This document shows, piece after piece, positions 1-11,260 of a DNA stretch of 64,000 nt (position 1 is its first letter; each line of letters begins with the position of its first letter). This DNA is from Pegoplata infirma (lineage: Eukaryota > Arthropoda > Insecta > Diptera > Anthomyiidae): assembly GCA_963921195.1 (NCBI GenBank), contig OY992536.1, positions 4,340,001-4,404,000 of the forward strand, in the 5' to 3' direction. Both the position numbers and the translations under genes were made by a program. The notes under the pieces are model-generated. The model saw only the letters and a list, made by a program, of their open reading frames with translations. It did no database searches and was not told where the DNA came from.

Positions 1-589
1 GAAAGATACATTTTTTTCAATTTTATTTTTAAAATTTTTTCAAAAATCCAAAACTTTGACCGCCGGTTTAATTTAATCCGATTGACCTCAAATTTGTACA
101 ACATCCGTTTAAGTCCTAGTAGAATAAAAATATACCCGGACTTTGAAAATTGGAGAAAAAAATTTTTGGCCATACAGAAAAATGCCAGTCTAATGCCCCA
201 GACCATTGCATGGGTTTTAAACCCAAAATTTAAAAATTTTCAAAATTTAAGTTTTTATTTATTTCGGTTTGAGTCCATATTAATTATTTCTGAGAAATAA
301 TTATTTTTGTTGTACAATAAGAAAATCTGAAAAAATTAATTGACAACACAGGCTAACAATAAGTGGAGATGTCGACAGCTTTCGGAAGAGCCACCCTTCC
401 TTCGTCAGCACTCTTTGATTGTCACTGTAGGTATGTAAGATTAAAATCAGCTATTTAAACGTACATTAAGGTGAAAAAGATGACGGGAATTATATCACAT
501 TTCATTACCCATATGTTACGTTTAGCACGAACTTAATCAACATGAACATAACCTATTTTCCTAATTACCACAATGCACTGCATTTATAT
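1..589. other. AT-rich sequence, edge of a repeat
   Basis: Bases 40-110 (AATTTAATCCGATTGACCTC with neighbouring text) loosely resemble the arms of the hairpin element at 58704-59701. A short GC-richer patch lies at 365-415. The open stretch at 82-300 has low-complexity composition and no recognisable domain, so I do not call it a gene. Confidence 0.3.
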
Positions 590-868
590 GGTTAAGTAAA
601 AACAAGGACTTTTCAAGTCTTCAAAAATGTCCGTTAGGTTTGAATTTATATTTCATATTTCGAATTCTTAGAAATACATATTTCTAAATTGCATTGTACA
701 AATATTAAAAAAATCCCCTAAAACTTTAAAGTCCTTTTAAAAGGAAACAGTATCACGAAATGAAAAGCTGTAAATGCAGTTTTACTACATTTAGTTTCTA
801 GTTTTAAACGTTTATTATCCAGTTCGTGTTCAACGACTTTTTTAATTTTTGTCGGACGGTATAATAAT
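590..868. repeat. Half copy of a CCGTCC foldback element
   Basis: Shares AAAGTCCTTTTAAA, CACGAAATGAAAA, CTGTAAATGCAGTTTTACT and a terminal GTCGGACGGT with the right arm of the foldback at 18300-18908. The left arm is missing. Confidence 0.55.
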
Positions 869-1907
869 TAATAAAAATTGTATGAGTGGCGTATACTTAA
901 TTGTATAAGTGTTTTAAAAAAAAACAATCATACGCAACGGTGCACAGTAATTTAGCTATTCAGTAAGTAAGTATTGGACCGATTGCAGCGAAATTCATAC
1001 CGTTTATAGCTTACGCAATTTCGAGCTAAAGTTTGAACGCCGGACCCCACATGTCCAATACAAATGCTTTAAATGCTTTAAAATCACTAACTTCTGAACT
1101 ATGTTATGTAAATTGTCAACTTTAATTTGCTTTTGGCTTCATCCCATTACAATTCTGAAAGTTCGATTTTGTATCACTGTATAATCATCTTGTTTTGAGT
1201 TAGTTTTTGATTTTTAAAAAATGTGTTGTAGTATTTTTAAAAATGAACTAGTTTAAAGAAAAACAAAAAAATGTGTTGATTCAATTAAGGATTCTCAAGA
1301 AAAATTTATATTTAACCCACTCTAATACACATGCGAGTACATATACCAATGATGAATAAACAACTTAATTTAATTTGAAATAAATTGAAAAGTTTTTTGG
1401 TACCAAGAATTTTACGCTTAATGAAAATAAATATTCTATTTTTTATTAACAACAATACAATGAATGACTGAATGAATGAATAAGTACCAATGAAATGAAT
1501 GTTCTTCAACTGTAAGAAAAAACAATAACAAAATAAACAAGTTAAAAAACGAAAACTAAATGAAAGTGAATTTATAAACTTTGTAAGAAAAATAACTAAA
1601 TTGCATGAAAAGAAAACTCTCATTGTAAGAAAATTTTATAAATTGCAGTAGAGCACAATTTTCTTGGTATTTTCTATTTTCTATTTACTATTTCATTTGA
1701 ATTAATCCTCCAGTGGCAAAATGTTTTTTCTAAGAATCGACAATTTATATTGTATTCAAACTTTTTTTGATGAAAAATATATTTTTGTACATTGGAATGG
1801 TGATCCAAAGATTCTGAATTTACCTTTTTTTGAATTTAGAGCTCACAAATAGTAAAAGTTACATCTAAGGGTTAAATTATTACTTGATGAATTATCCCAC
1901 CCACAAG
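869..1907. other. Unassigned AT-rich sequence
   Basis: No convincing coding frame or repeat end found. The 103-codon open frame on the minus strand at 1312-1623 is Phe/Leu/Ile-rich low complexity without a domain. Confidence 0.4.
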
Positions 1908-2299
1908 AAAGGTATCCCATGACTTACACTCCGATTGATCTGCAATTTTTAGATGTATGATTACCAAAATCTATGTTTAACCTGTATTTTTAGATGCTAT
2001 ATCGCTGTCTTATAAAAAGGTTGCCATCTTAGAAAAAATATTGTCTTTCGGGAAATTTCGAATAAAAGCCCAACTAGCAAAAATTTCACCAAAAGCAAAA
2101 ATAATAATTGTCGTCTTAATCTGAATAGAGATTATTAAATAAGAATTTGGCATTCGTACGTATATATATCTCCATATAAAGTACTTAAAAATTTACACAT
2201 TTTTGACAATAACAACTTAACCTTTAAAAAACCTTTCGATCCATGAAAAGATTGTTTTTTTTTTAAGATTTCAATTAATAACAGGTAATACTTAGATTT

Positions 2300-2660
2300 T
2301 TGTCCTATATAACATACTAGCTTACCATCCCGGTACTTCGTTACCGGTTGTATTGAATACCGAATAATAGAAGGATCAGGATTACTCTATGATTTCAAAA
2401 AATTCCCCTAGGTAGTCTTTGTTTTATTTACTTGTGGACGCTTACGTCTTTCATAAGATAATATTTCAATGAATAATTTAAACAATACAATTTGAATAAC
2501 TTCGCTGGTACGTTATCATGTGCGTTCCGGTGAAAAAAAGATATTGATAATTTTCGAGCCCTTATATCAGGTTTTTGGATTTAAAGTGAATAAATATTTC
2601 AGTGAAAAAAGAAATGGGAATAAAAATAAGTTTGAGTGAAAAAACATATAGGGAGAAAAA
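2300..2660. repeat. Dispersed repeat, also at 57650-57965
   Basis: Shares order and wording with 57650-57965: GGTACTTC.TTACCGGT, ATCAGGATTA, GTTTTATTTA, ACGTTATCATGT, TCCGGTGAAAA, then GTGAAAAAA stretches. No coding capacity seen. Class unknown. Confidence 0.6.
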
Positions 2661-2869
2661 ATATGGAATAAAAAAAGTTAAATACGATAAATTTGAGTAA
2701 AAATTATCATTCCATATTGTTCCGTTCTACTCCATTTCATTTCCTTTTGTTCCATGCAAGTTTCATTCCTCTCCGTATAATATGCGTTAAAGAAATAAAA
2801 ATTTATATTGTCGTTATTTTATAGATATGAAAAGTACCATTTTACACCACTTTTACCAGGTACCCTTTT

Positions 2870-3452
2870 TATCCTAAAATTTTAAATTTTAAAATATGGC
2901 TGTTATTTCTGGGGCTTTTAGTTTAATAGTTAGATAGGTAAAAATAACCACTTGCCACCTCTTCCCTTAAAATTAAATTTTCCAAAAAACCTTTTTTTTG
3001 TGCTAGTTGATCCTATATTTAAAATATCAAGTTTCTGAACCATTATTTCAAGAAATATAAGAATAACCAAATTTACACTTCTTTATCCCCTTTACAATCA
3101 GTCGCGACCCTTAGGAACAGAATTTCCTAAAATAAAGCATTCAAAATGTCAGTGCCTAGGATCATTACTTCATGAAATATAAAAAGTATCAAAAAACCCT
3201 TTTTTATACCTCTAGAAACGGATTTTTTTAAAAAATACTTTAGCAGAATGTTTTTTTCACCGATGTACCCTACATTCAAAAATTCAAGCTTCTAAGGTCA
3301 TTATTATAGGAACAAAAAAAGTACTAAAAGTACTCTTTCTTACCCCCGTTAGAAACGGAATTTCCAAAAAGTATTTCTTCCAGAAAGTTTTTTTCTTCAT
3401 CGAAAAATCCTACATTCCATATTTCAATTTTCTAGGATCATTGTTTCAGCAC
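2870..3452 (-). repeat. Degenerate satellite monomers (inverse orientation)
   Basis: About four diverged units, each with TAGAAACGGAATTTCC, AGAATGTTTTTTTCACCGA, CTACATTC and ATCATT. They are the reverse complement of the array at 53395-55800 and of 60590-61190. Confidence 0.65.
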
Positions 3453-4665
3453 TTTCGGTACTTTTAATAAAAGGTACTTTATATTAAAGGTAATTTTTGT
3501 AAAAGGTAATTTTTGTAAAAGGTACTTTTTATAAAGGGTACTTTTTATAAAGGGTACTTTTTATAAAAGGTCCTTTTTATATATGGTACTTTTTATAAAA
3601 GGTACTTTTTATAAAAGGTACTTTTTATAAAAGGTACTTTTTATAAAAGGTACTTTTTATAAAAGGCACTTTTTATAAAAGGTACTTTTTATAAAAGGTA
3701 CTTTTTATAAAAGGTACTTTTTATAAAAGGTACTTTTTATAAAAGGTACTTTTTATAAAAGGTACTTTTTATAAAAGGTAGTTTTTATAAAAGGTAGTTT
3801 TTATAAAAGGTACTTTTTATAAAAGGTACTTTTAATAAAAGGTACTTTTTATAAAAGGTACTTTTTATAAAAGGTACTTTTTATAAAAGGTACTTTTTAT
3901 AAAAGGTACTTTTTATAAAAGGTACTTTTTATAAAAGGTACTTTTTATAAAAGGTACTTTTTATAAAAGGTACTTTTTATAAAAGGTACTTTTTATAAAA
4001 GGTACTTTTTATAAAAGGTACTTTTTATAAAAGGTACTTTTTATAAAAGGTACTTTTTATAAAAGGTCCTTTTTATATATGGTACTTTTTATAAAAGGTA
4101 CTTTTTATAAAAGGTACTTTTTATAAAAGGTACTTTTTATAAAAGGTACTTTTTATAAAAGGTACTTTTTATAAAAGGTACTTTTTATAAAAGGTACTTT
4201 TTATAAAAGGTACTTTTTATAAAAGGTACTTTTTATAAAAGGTACTTTTTATAAAAGGTACTTTTTATAAAAGGTACTTTTTATAAGAGGTACTTTTTAT
4301 AAAAGGTACTTTTTATAAAAGGTAGTTTTTATAAAAGGTACTTTTTATAAAAGGTACTTTTAATAAAAGGTACTTTTTATAAAAGGTACTTTTTATAAAA
4401 GGTACTTTTTATAAAAGGTACTTTTTATAAAAGGTACTTTTTATAAAAGGTACTTTTTATAAAAGGTACTTTTTATAAAAGGTACTTTTTATAAAAGGTA
4501 CTTTTTATAAAAGGTACTTTTTATAAAAGGTACTTTTTATAAAAGGTACTTTTTATAAAAGGTACTTTTTATAAAAGGTACTTTTTATAAAAGGTACTTT
4601 TTATAAAAGGTACTTTTTATAAAAGGTACTTTTTATAAAAGGTACTTTTTATAAAAGGTACTTTA
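3453..4665. repeat. 16-bp minisatellite array, about 75 units
   Basis: The unit GGTACTTTTTATAAAA is repeated with few changes. Variant units recur in the same order: GGTCCTTTTTATATAT at 3569 and 4065 (31 units apart), GGTAGTTTTT at 3777/3793 and 4321, GGTACTTTTAATAAAA at 3825 and 4353 (33 units apart). This indicates an internal duplication of roughly half the array. Confidence 0.95.
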
Positions 4666-4845
4666 TATATATAGATAACAAATTAAAATTGCAAAACAAT
4701 CGGAGTGTAAGCTATGGGATACCTGCCTTGTCAGTTCAAACAATTCCCTTACCAGCCATTTATTAATATATAAAATTTAGAATAAAATACAACATTGACG
4801 AAACGATTTGGTGCCAACTGAAAAACAAAATACAAATAATAAAGA

Positions 4846-6195
4846 AAACAAGTAAAAAAGTTAAATTCGGCCTTGCCGAATGTAGTGATACCCTCCACAA
4901 TTTCAAAAAGGTTATTGGAAAAAACTTTATTTAAAAGAAAATTAATTTTGAAAAAAAAAAAAATTTTTTAAAAAAAAATTTCCGCGAAAAAAATTTTCGT
5001 AAAAAAAATCCGCGATTTTTTTCTTTTTTTGTCAAAAAATATGTTAGTACTTCCCAGCAAAACTTAGATTACCAAATAAGGTATAAAATAAGGTATAGGA
5101 TCTCTTATTTTATACATTGCAGCATTGATGATTTTAACAGGCGATGAGACTCAAAGTAATGCATCCACATTATCACAAAGAATACCAGTAAGGTATAAAA
5201 TAAGTCATAAATTTATAACGAAGAATACGAGTAAGGTGTAAAATATATGATATTTTATAGGTTCCGAGAAATGAAATAATATAGCATACCAGAAGATAAT
5301 ATATAAGGTGTTACGAGTAGTGAAAAAGTAATTTTGTATTAAATTTACTCACGTGATTGTAAGTGAGTGTAAGTAGATAAAAAATGCTCGTGAGTGTGTA
5401 TCGTTAGAAATTTCCTGTCGTGAGCCCATCTCTAGTTTAAACTTATGCATTTTTTTATAAAATAATTATTTTTTATGTTATTGTAATGCATTATGCATCC
5501 AATTATAAATAATGCATTATTTCAAACTTTCAAATAATACATAATGTAACCAAATATAAGTCATCCATGATTTAATGTTTAGAAATAATAAATATGAAAT
5601 ACATTTTTTCCAATAATCATGCATTACGTAGCAAATTATTAGTAATGCATTATTTCTCACTTTAAAATAATACGTTGTGGAACAAATGTTTGGTAAGACA
5701 TCCTAAAATAATGCTACAAATAAGGTATATACATTACCTGGTAATGTGTTATATAATCACTACCCATTACCAAAGTTTTGCTGGGTTGTTTAAATACCAT
5801 TTGGTGTTCATTTATGTTCACATATGTCAACCAGATGCCAAATTAAAGCATTTTGTATTTTTAGGTTATGTTAAATGTACTGAAATTTTTGAGGTGTGGT
5901 TACATTTTCGTTCATAACTTTTGAACCGATATCGCTCAAATGCAATACCAAACTTCTCGGGAGAACTTCCAATAAATATGTTAAGTTTCAGTCATCTCTG
6001 TGCAATATTTTATCCGTGACAGCATTTTCCACAGACAGACAGACGGACAAACGGACATCGCTAGAATGTCTTAAAATCGATCGGGCATCATGAATATATA
6101 TACTTTATGGGGTCCCAGATCGATATTTTGATGAGTTACAAACGGAATGACAAACTTATATATACCCTCTATCACTTAGTGGAGGGTATAAAAAC
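4846..6195. mobile_element. Dispersed ATACCCTCCA element, copy 1 (with nested MITE)
   Basis: One end has a short hairpin (TTCGGCCTTGCCGAA) followed by GATACCCTCCAC. The other end has GGACATCGCTAGAATGTCTT, TATACTTTATGGGGTCC, GTTACAAACGGAATGACAAA and TATACCCTC...GTGGAGGGTATA. This arrangement is widespread in fly genomes as I recall; its class is uncertain. The interior is interrupted by the MITE at 5053-5785. An inverted relative is at 41615-42536. Confidence 0.75.
5053..5785. mobile_element. MITE with CCCAGCAAAA ends, TT target duplication (copy 1)
   Basis: It starts CCCAGCAAAACTTAGATTAC and ends CCAAAGTTTTGCTGGG, flanked by TT (5051-5052, 5786-5787). The inverted host copy near 42350 lacks it and reads GTACTTGTTTAAATA, confirming the boundaries. 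It is non-coding. Confidence 0.85.
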
Positions 6196-6640
6196 ACAAT
6201 GAAATTCTTTAACAAAATTGTAGTTTGTTTTTTGCCATTTTTGGGGGAAGACAATTGGCCACTTTTGGCATGTTAAGTGAATTAGAAATAAACAAAAACT
6301 GAATCTGCCACAGTATAATAAACAAAAACGAATTTCGAGCACTTTATTACATTAAGGGCGGATTACTCAATGAAAAGTTAGCTGCTAACTGCCGATTTAA
6401 CGGAGCCTTATGTCAAAATTTGTATGAAAAAGTTAAATTTAACGGCGAGTTATTTTATAACAGAGCATTGAGTAACCCAACTTAAGAGTTGAAATTACGA
6501 GTTTATTGGTAGATATATTTTTAGGTTATGTTAAGAAAATATACTATTTTTAGATAAAATATATGTTTTTACTTATAACTTTTGATATAATTGAACAATT
6601 TCGGCAAATTTTAAACATTATCAATGCGCAAAGACAGCTA
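6196..6640. other. Unassigned intergenic sequence
   Basis: AT-rich, with no recognised repeat ends or coding sequence. Confidence 0.4.
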
Positions 6641-7417
6641 CACAGAAAAAAATAAAAAAAATATTTAATTAAAAAATTCGTAGATTCAATTAAAAAATTA
6701 ATTAAATCCGGACCAATCACTAAAATGCGCAAATAAATTAAAAATATTTGTATGTCGTTAATTAAAAATAAATGGATATTTATTTAATTAAAAACTTAAT
6801 ACTATAAATTAAAAAATTTAATTAAACTTTAAAAAAAAAAATAATTAAAATTTTAATTGTATAAATTAAAAAAAATAATTAAAAATATTATATTAAAAAA
6901 AAATAATAATTTGCAAAAACATTCTTTTTGAACAAAATAGTTAAAAAAAATATTTCTTCAAACGTTACCAAATTTATTTATGCCGTAAAGACATAGTCAG
7001 TGAGATGATTTTATAAAGTTGATTATGAACCTTTCATATACATGCACATAAAACTATAAACAAAATGAGAATTCAAAAACCTATGTGAAAAATAACAAAA
7101 AAACTTTCAACAAACTTTTTATACTTATGTATTTTTTTTTGTATGTAATACAATGCAAGAGAAAAACACACACTCGCACACACACGGAAAACGAAACAAA
7201 AAAAAAATAAGTAAAGCTAGAAATTTAATTAAACATTTAATTATATAAATTAAATACTTAATTAATATTAAATTTGAAAACAATTAAAATATTAATTAAA
7301 ATAAAGTTAAAAATTTAATTAAACAATTAATTATATTAATTAAAAGTTTAATTAATATTAAATTAAAAAACAATTAAAATTTTAATTAAAATAAAATATA
7401 CGATATTATTTTCTGTG
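6641..7417. mobile_element. TA-flanked MITE, CACAGAAAA type, TTAATTAAA-rich
   Basis: Termini CACAGAAAAAAATA and TATTATTTTCTGTG, flanked by TA on both sides (6639-6640, 7418-7419). The inside is dominated by TTAATTAAAA blocks. No open frame of interest. Confidence 0.8.
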
Positions 7418-7439
7418 TACAATTTTGACATTTAAGTTA

Positions 7440-7592
7440 GTCGTCACGATCTTGCCGGTTTTCACACACAAATAGAAGACATCGCTAAATCAACTTAAAA
7501 TCGATCAAGACGATCTTAGAAGATATGTTACAAATGGAATTACAAACTAGTATATAAACTTTCTTTCACTAATTTTAATTGGAGGATATAAA
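7440..7592. mobile_element. Fragment of the ATACCCTCCA element
   Basis: ACATCGCTAAATCAACTTAAAATCGATC followed by a diverged GTTACAAATGGAATTACAAA and TTGGAGGATATAAA tail. Only the one end survives. Confidence 0.5.
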
Positions 7593-7894
7593 AAGATTTT
7601 ATATCAAAGTGTGGATTCGAAAAAAAAAACAGATTGGTAACTCTAATTCTAGTTCTTCTAACACTTTTTTAGGAATTCATATGAAATGTAACCCAACATT
7701 AATGTTATCCTTAAAACTATATTGTGTTAAGATCCCACTTTAGCTAGTTCTTTCATTTCTACTTTTATATAAACAATTGTAGGGTGTTAGATCAGGTCTC
7801 ACTGTCAAACTCGATTTAACATTCGAAGCAATCTGTCATGAGTTCATATCAAGAAAGAATAGCAGAACTGCTAATTAACGATTTTAGTTCTATA

Positions 7895-8431
7895 GGGGAT
7901 TTAGAGGTTCAACGGAACAAGAGAGAGCGCACGAGCTCGTGAAACAAGGAATGATGGTATTGGTGTTTCTTTACATATCGATCCATCAATCCAGTACTTT
8001 AGATCGTTACGCGACTGTAATGGTTAATAGCAAGTGGAGAGAGCTAACAACAAGTACGATCAGTAGAAGATTGTGGTCATGCTACAATCTAAAGAAAACT
8101 AACTACTTACTCTCACTTACCAGATGGAACTGCCGTATACTCACTGGAGTGATTACCGAGCACTGCCTTATAGCTTATCATAGAAAGATAATGTTACTTA
8201 TTTCCGATGCCAGCTGTAGAAGGTGCGATGAACCGAACACTGAGAAAACGGTCGAACATATTCTTTGACAATGCCCTGCTTTGGACATAACCCAACTGCA
8301 CATATTGGGCAGATATGTATTCGGGAGCTTGGAAACTGTTTCGAATCTCGACCTAAGGCAATTCAAAAAAGACATCTTGGAAGAAATTTTGTGTAAGCAT
8401 AGAAGATACTCCTACAGTCGCAAGACTACAT
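7895..8431 (+). mobile_element. LINE RNase H C-terminal region, pseudogene fragment
   Basis: The frame from 7895 reads GFRGSTEQERAHELVKQGM, a degraded RNase H GHRG.EGNE.ADELA block. A following frame ends GVITEHCLIAYH...CRRCDEPNTEKTVEHIL-stop-QCPALDI. This is the zinc-knuckle tail (C..C...E..EH.LC.CP) found downstream of RNase H in several insect non-LTR retrotransposons. TGA at 8266-8268 replaces the conserved cysteine codon. Fragment only; no host function. Confidence 0.75.
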
Positions 8432-8434
8432 AAA

Positions 8435-8830
8435 ACATTAGTAAAATACTCTACGAACGAAATGGGTCTCTTAAAGGGAAATGACGGTATTTATACCAAG
8501 GATTCTAAAGAGACTTTGGAGCTTTCATGACATTTTCACTTTCCTGATTTGGCATCATGTGGTCCTTCAGGTAATAATAGTATACCGAACTCTACAATGC
8601 GCCGTTGGAGAACGAATTATCTTTAAGGTGTCATCTTCGACTCGGACAAGTTTAGATGTGTCATTCAATCCCTTGATCCATTCAAATCCCCTGTGATGAC
8701 TAAATGTTTCCCACTCTTTTGCAGAATGATTTAGATTTTCTTTTAGATACATTGATATCTGTCTTCAGATCCAGCTTTATATTGGAACAAATCCCTTCTG
8801 GTTGGAGAAAGGTAAAGTTTGTCTTCATAC
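8435..8830 (+). mobile_element. LINE reverse transcriptase N-terminal fragment
   Basis: Broken frames read KETLELL, SLDPFKSPG and ILEQIPSGWRKVKFVFI, the last followed after the MITE by PK. These match the fingers region of insect LINE reverse transcriptases (PFK.PG.DG; IP..WR..KVVFIPK). Several stops. Interrupted by the hAT-like MITE at 8831. Confidence 0.7.
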
Positions 8831-9340
8831 TAGTGCCTACGGTCAGTACCGTAGTACCGGGAATACCGGTATTCCCGGTTCTCGGTATTACCGGGAAATG
8901 GTACCGGTTTCCCGGTTCTTAATTCATTCCCGGTATTCCCGGGAATACTGGTATTCCCGGTTCCGGTTCTGAAGGTATTCCCGGGACTACCGGTATTTAT
9001 ATTTAGTAAAATTTAAATTTTTTCTGTGCTTTTACCAAAAACAATACAAAACATGTGAAAAACGCCATTTTCATTTTATATTTTTAATTTAAGAAAAAAA
9101 AGTTACATGATTTTTAAATAATTTTATAAATACAACTAAATATTACTGAAATACTGTTTAAATAGTGTAATTTAAATATTTTATGGTATAGTATTTTTTT
9201 GGTTTTTGAAAACCGGTACCAGGATCAGAACCGGGAATACCGGTATTCCCGGGAATATATCAAGAACCGGGAAACCGGTTCCAGAACCGGGAATACCGGT
9301 ATTCCCGGGAATACCGAGAACCGGGAAATGGGGGGCACTA
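8831..9340. mobile_element. hAT-like MITE, GGAATACCGGTATTCCC-rich
   Basis: Starts TAGTGCC, ends GGCACTA. A perfect 8-bp duplication CTTCATAC flanks it (8823-8830, 9341-9348). Both ends are packed with ACCGGGAATACCGGTATTCC palindromes; the middle is AT-rich. The 8-bp duplication indicates hAT-type mobilisation. Confidence 0.88.
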
Positions 9341-9348
9341 CTTCATAC

Positions 9349-10000
9349 CAAAGACACTCTATAAAATAACGTATGTGTTGAACGAGTTAGAAGTGTCAGA
9401 AGCAGCAGGGATTACTATCAAACAATTTAAAAAATTTTTACGTCTAAAAGTTTTGAATATAAGTTACTCAGATCCTCGGAACTTAAGCGGACACTGCAGT
9501 ATCCTTATTTCAATAGGAATTAAGGAAAACTTCGACATGCCTTCGAATAGGATAAAATCTTAGCTCTACTACCCGACAGTATGGTTTCCGTAGGGGTCGG
9601 TCTACTGGTGACTTGATGGCGTCTCTTTCTGAATGGTGAAGTTAATCCATTACTCACCTTGGCGAAAGTATGGTTATTGCTCTGGATATTTCTAAGACAC
9701 CGTGTTTCTCTGTGCTTCTCTGTAATCGTACTATTCGTGTTGTCGTTGATGGATTCAACTATAGGGCCTTTATGCTAAACTCCCTTTTTTCTTATATTTA
9801 TCAATGTACTACTCGGTAGTAGTATGAACCCTATCTACTCCTTTGCAGACGACAGTAACATACATATGTCACTTTTATTCTTTTGATCATATACCAATCC
9901 AATCCGAGGTTTGGAGAACCTATAAGAAAATTTCCGGTTCCCTCTGGTTGTCCGTCATTGGGCAAAGAGTACGCGAATTAAGACAAGCCTCATGAGAGAA
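9349..10000 (+). mobile_element. LINE reverse transcriptase core fragment
   Basis: From about 9574 the frame reads RQYGFRRGRSTGDLMASLSEW, then GESMVIALDISK, VVDGFNYRAFMLNS, FINVLLGSSMNPIYSFADDSNIHMSL. These are the fingers/palm blocks of a non-LTR reverse transcriptase, including the FADD catalytic box. Frameshifts and stops make it dead. The sequence resumes at 11051 after a MITE. Confidence 0.8.
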
Positions 10001-10004
10001 CATA

Positions 10005-11050
10005 CACTGAAAAAAAAGACATAACTAAAATTAAGGAAAAAATGTCTTTGAAAATTTATCATGAATTTTCCTTAAATTTTGTTAAATTTAACTTAAAAAT
10101 GAGAAATTTTCTTAACTATGAGGAAAAAATTTTTGTTCATTTACTTATAATTAGTTCATAGTTTTCTTTAAATGGATTTTTTTTAATATTAGGAAAAAAA
10201 TTCTTACTGCCAAAGAAATTTTCCACAAATCTAAGAATCGTATCTTTATTTTTAAGACATATTTCTTAAAAAACAATTTAGTTCAAGTTTAGTTAAAATT
10301 TACTAAAAAAAACATCATCGTATTTCTCTTCTTTGAATTTAGGAAGTGTACTTCTTAGAATTTAGTTAATGACTTCTGAGATTTTAGTAAATAACTTCTT
10401 AGAATTTAGTTAAAAATTCAAAATGGCGATATCTCGAAAACTAAGCGAGATAGAGCGAAACGAATGAAAATTTTAAAAGAAAAACTACAAAGAAAAATAT
10501 AGAATAGCCTAGCTCTGCATAGCTGTCGGTGTCTCAAGACCCTAATTTTAGATCTAAAATTTGAAATTCCCGAGATTTTATATATGCACATATATCGGTA
10601 AATACTGCCAACACGAGAAAAGGTCCAACGGCATTTTTGTAGCTCTTGACTCGTAGAACACTTCCACAAAATACCCGAAAGCCCTCCGATTAATAGTTTT
10701 TGAGTTATCCGGTTTTAAGATTCTCAAGACCCTATCAGGCCCCTTATTACCGTATCTCAAAAACTAATCAAGTTAGAGCGAAACGGACACAAGTTTTGGT
10801 TCAAAATCTATGGGGACCCGGACCCATGGGTCCAGGGTCTAGACCCAATCTATTTCTAAAATGTGAAGTATAATTTTTCCCATTTTCTAGTTAAAATTGG
10901 CTTAAAATTAAATAACTTTGTTTTCCTTATTTTTGGGAAAATTATGAACTAAAACCAAGAAAAAAAAAATCTTTGAAGCCAAATCATTCCCTCTTTTTAT
11001 CAAAATTGAGTCAATTTTCCCAGATTTTAGTTCACTTTTTTTTTTGAGTG
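10005..11050. mobile_element. TA-flanked MITE, CACTGAAAA/CACTCAAAA type
   Basis: Starts CACTGAAAAAAAAGAC, ends TTTTTTTTTTGAGTG. TA flanks both sides (10003-10004, 11051-11052). It splits a reverse transcriptase frame. It carries the GATATCTCGAAAACTAAGCG module (about 10420-10820) found in related MITEs at 13491, 25481 and 50516. Confidence 0.85.
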
Positions 11051-11260
11051 TATGGATAGCACTGTTAGCGTCGACCTTTTGAAATTCTCTTCGTAAGGTC
11101 TGGAGAAAATAGTAGATTTTAATGAATGTAAAATTCTTTACAGCTCGGAACGAACTAATTTATCCCTTGATGGTGTAAATATTAAGGAATCTGAGGCTCT
11201 TGATATTCTAGGTATGAAAATTCAGTATGATGTCCGTTGAAACAGTTACATATTTGGGAT
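11051..11260 (+). mobile_element. LINE reverse transcriptase thumb-side fragment
   Basis: Reads DFNECKILYSSERTNLSLDGVNIKESEALDILGMKI, the region after the catalytic box in the same LINE type as 9349-10000 (N..K.Q...., L..LGM.I). It continues the element cut at 10003. Confidence 0.7.

Larger units (their letters stand above)
1908..4735. mobile_element. TIR-bounded composite region
   Basis: GGTATCCCATGACTTACACT...CCGATTG near 1911-1950 is repeated inverted at 4690-4725 (CAATCGG...ACACTTAC class, with ATGGGATACC). These roughly 45-bp inverted ends enclose a dispersed-repeat piece (2300-2660), satellite monomers (about 2870-3450) and the 16-bp minisatellite. No transposase remains. Whether the inverted ends mobilised the interior, or the interior inserted into an older element, cannot be decided; I found no clear target-site duplication. 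Confidence 0.5.

Noticed and set aside
3453..4665. CRISPR-like array
   Set aside because: Repeats are contiguous 16-bp units with no spacers, in a eukaryotic genome.
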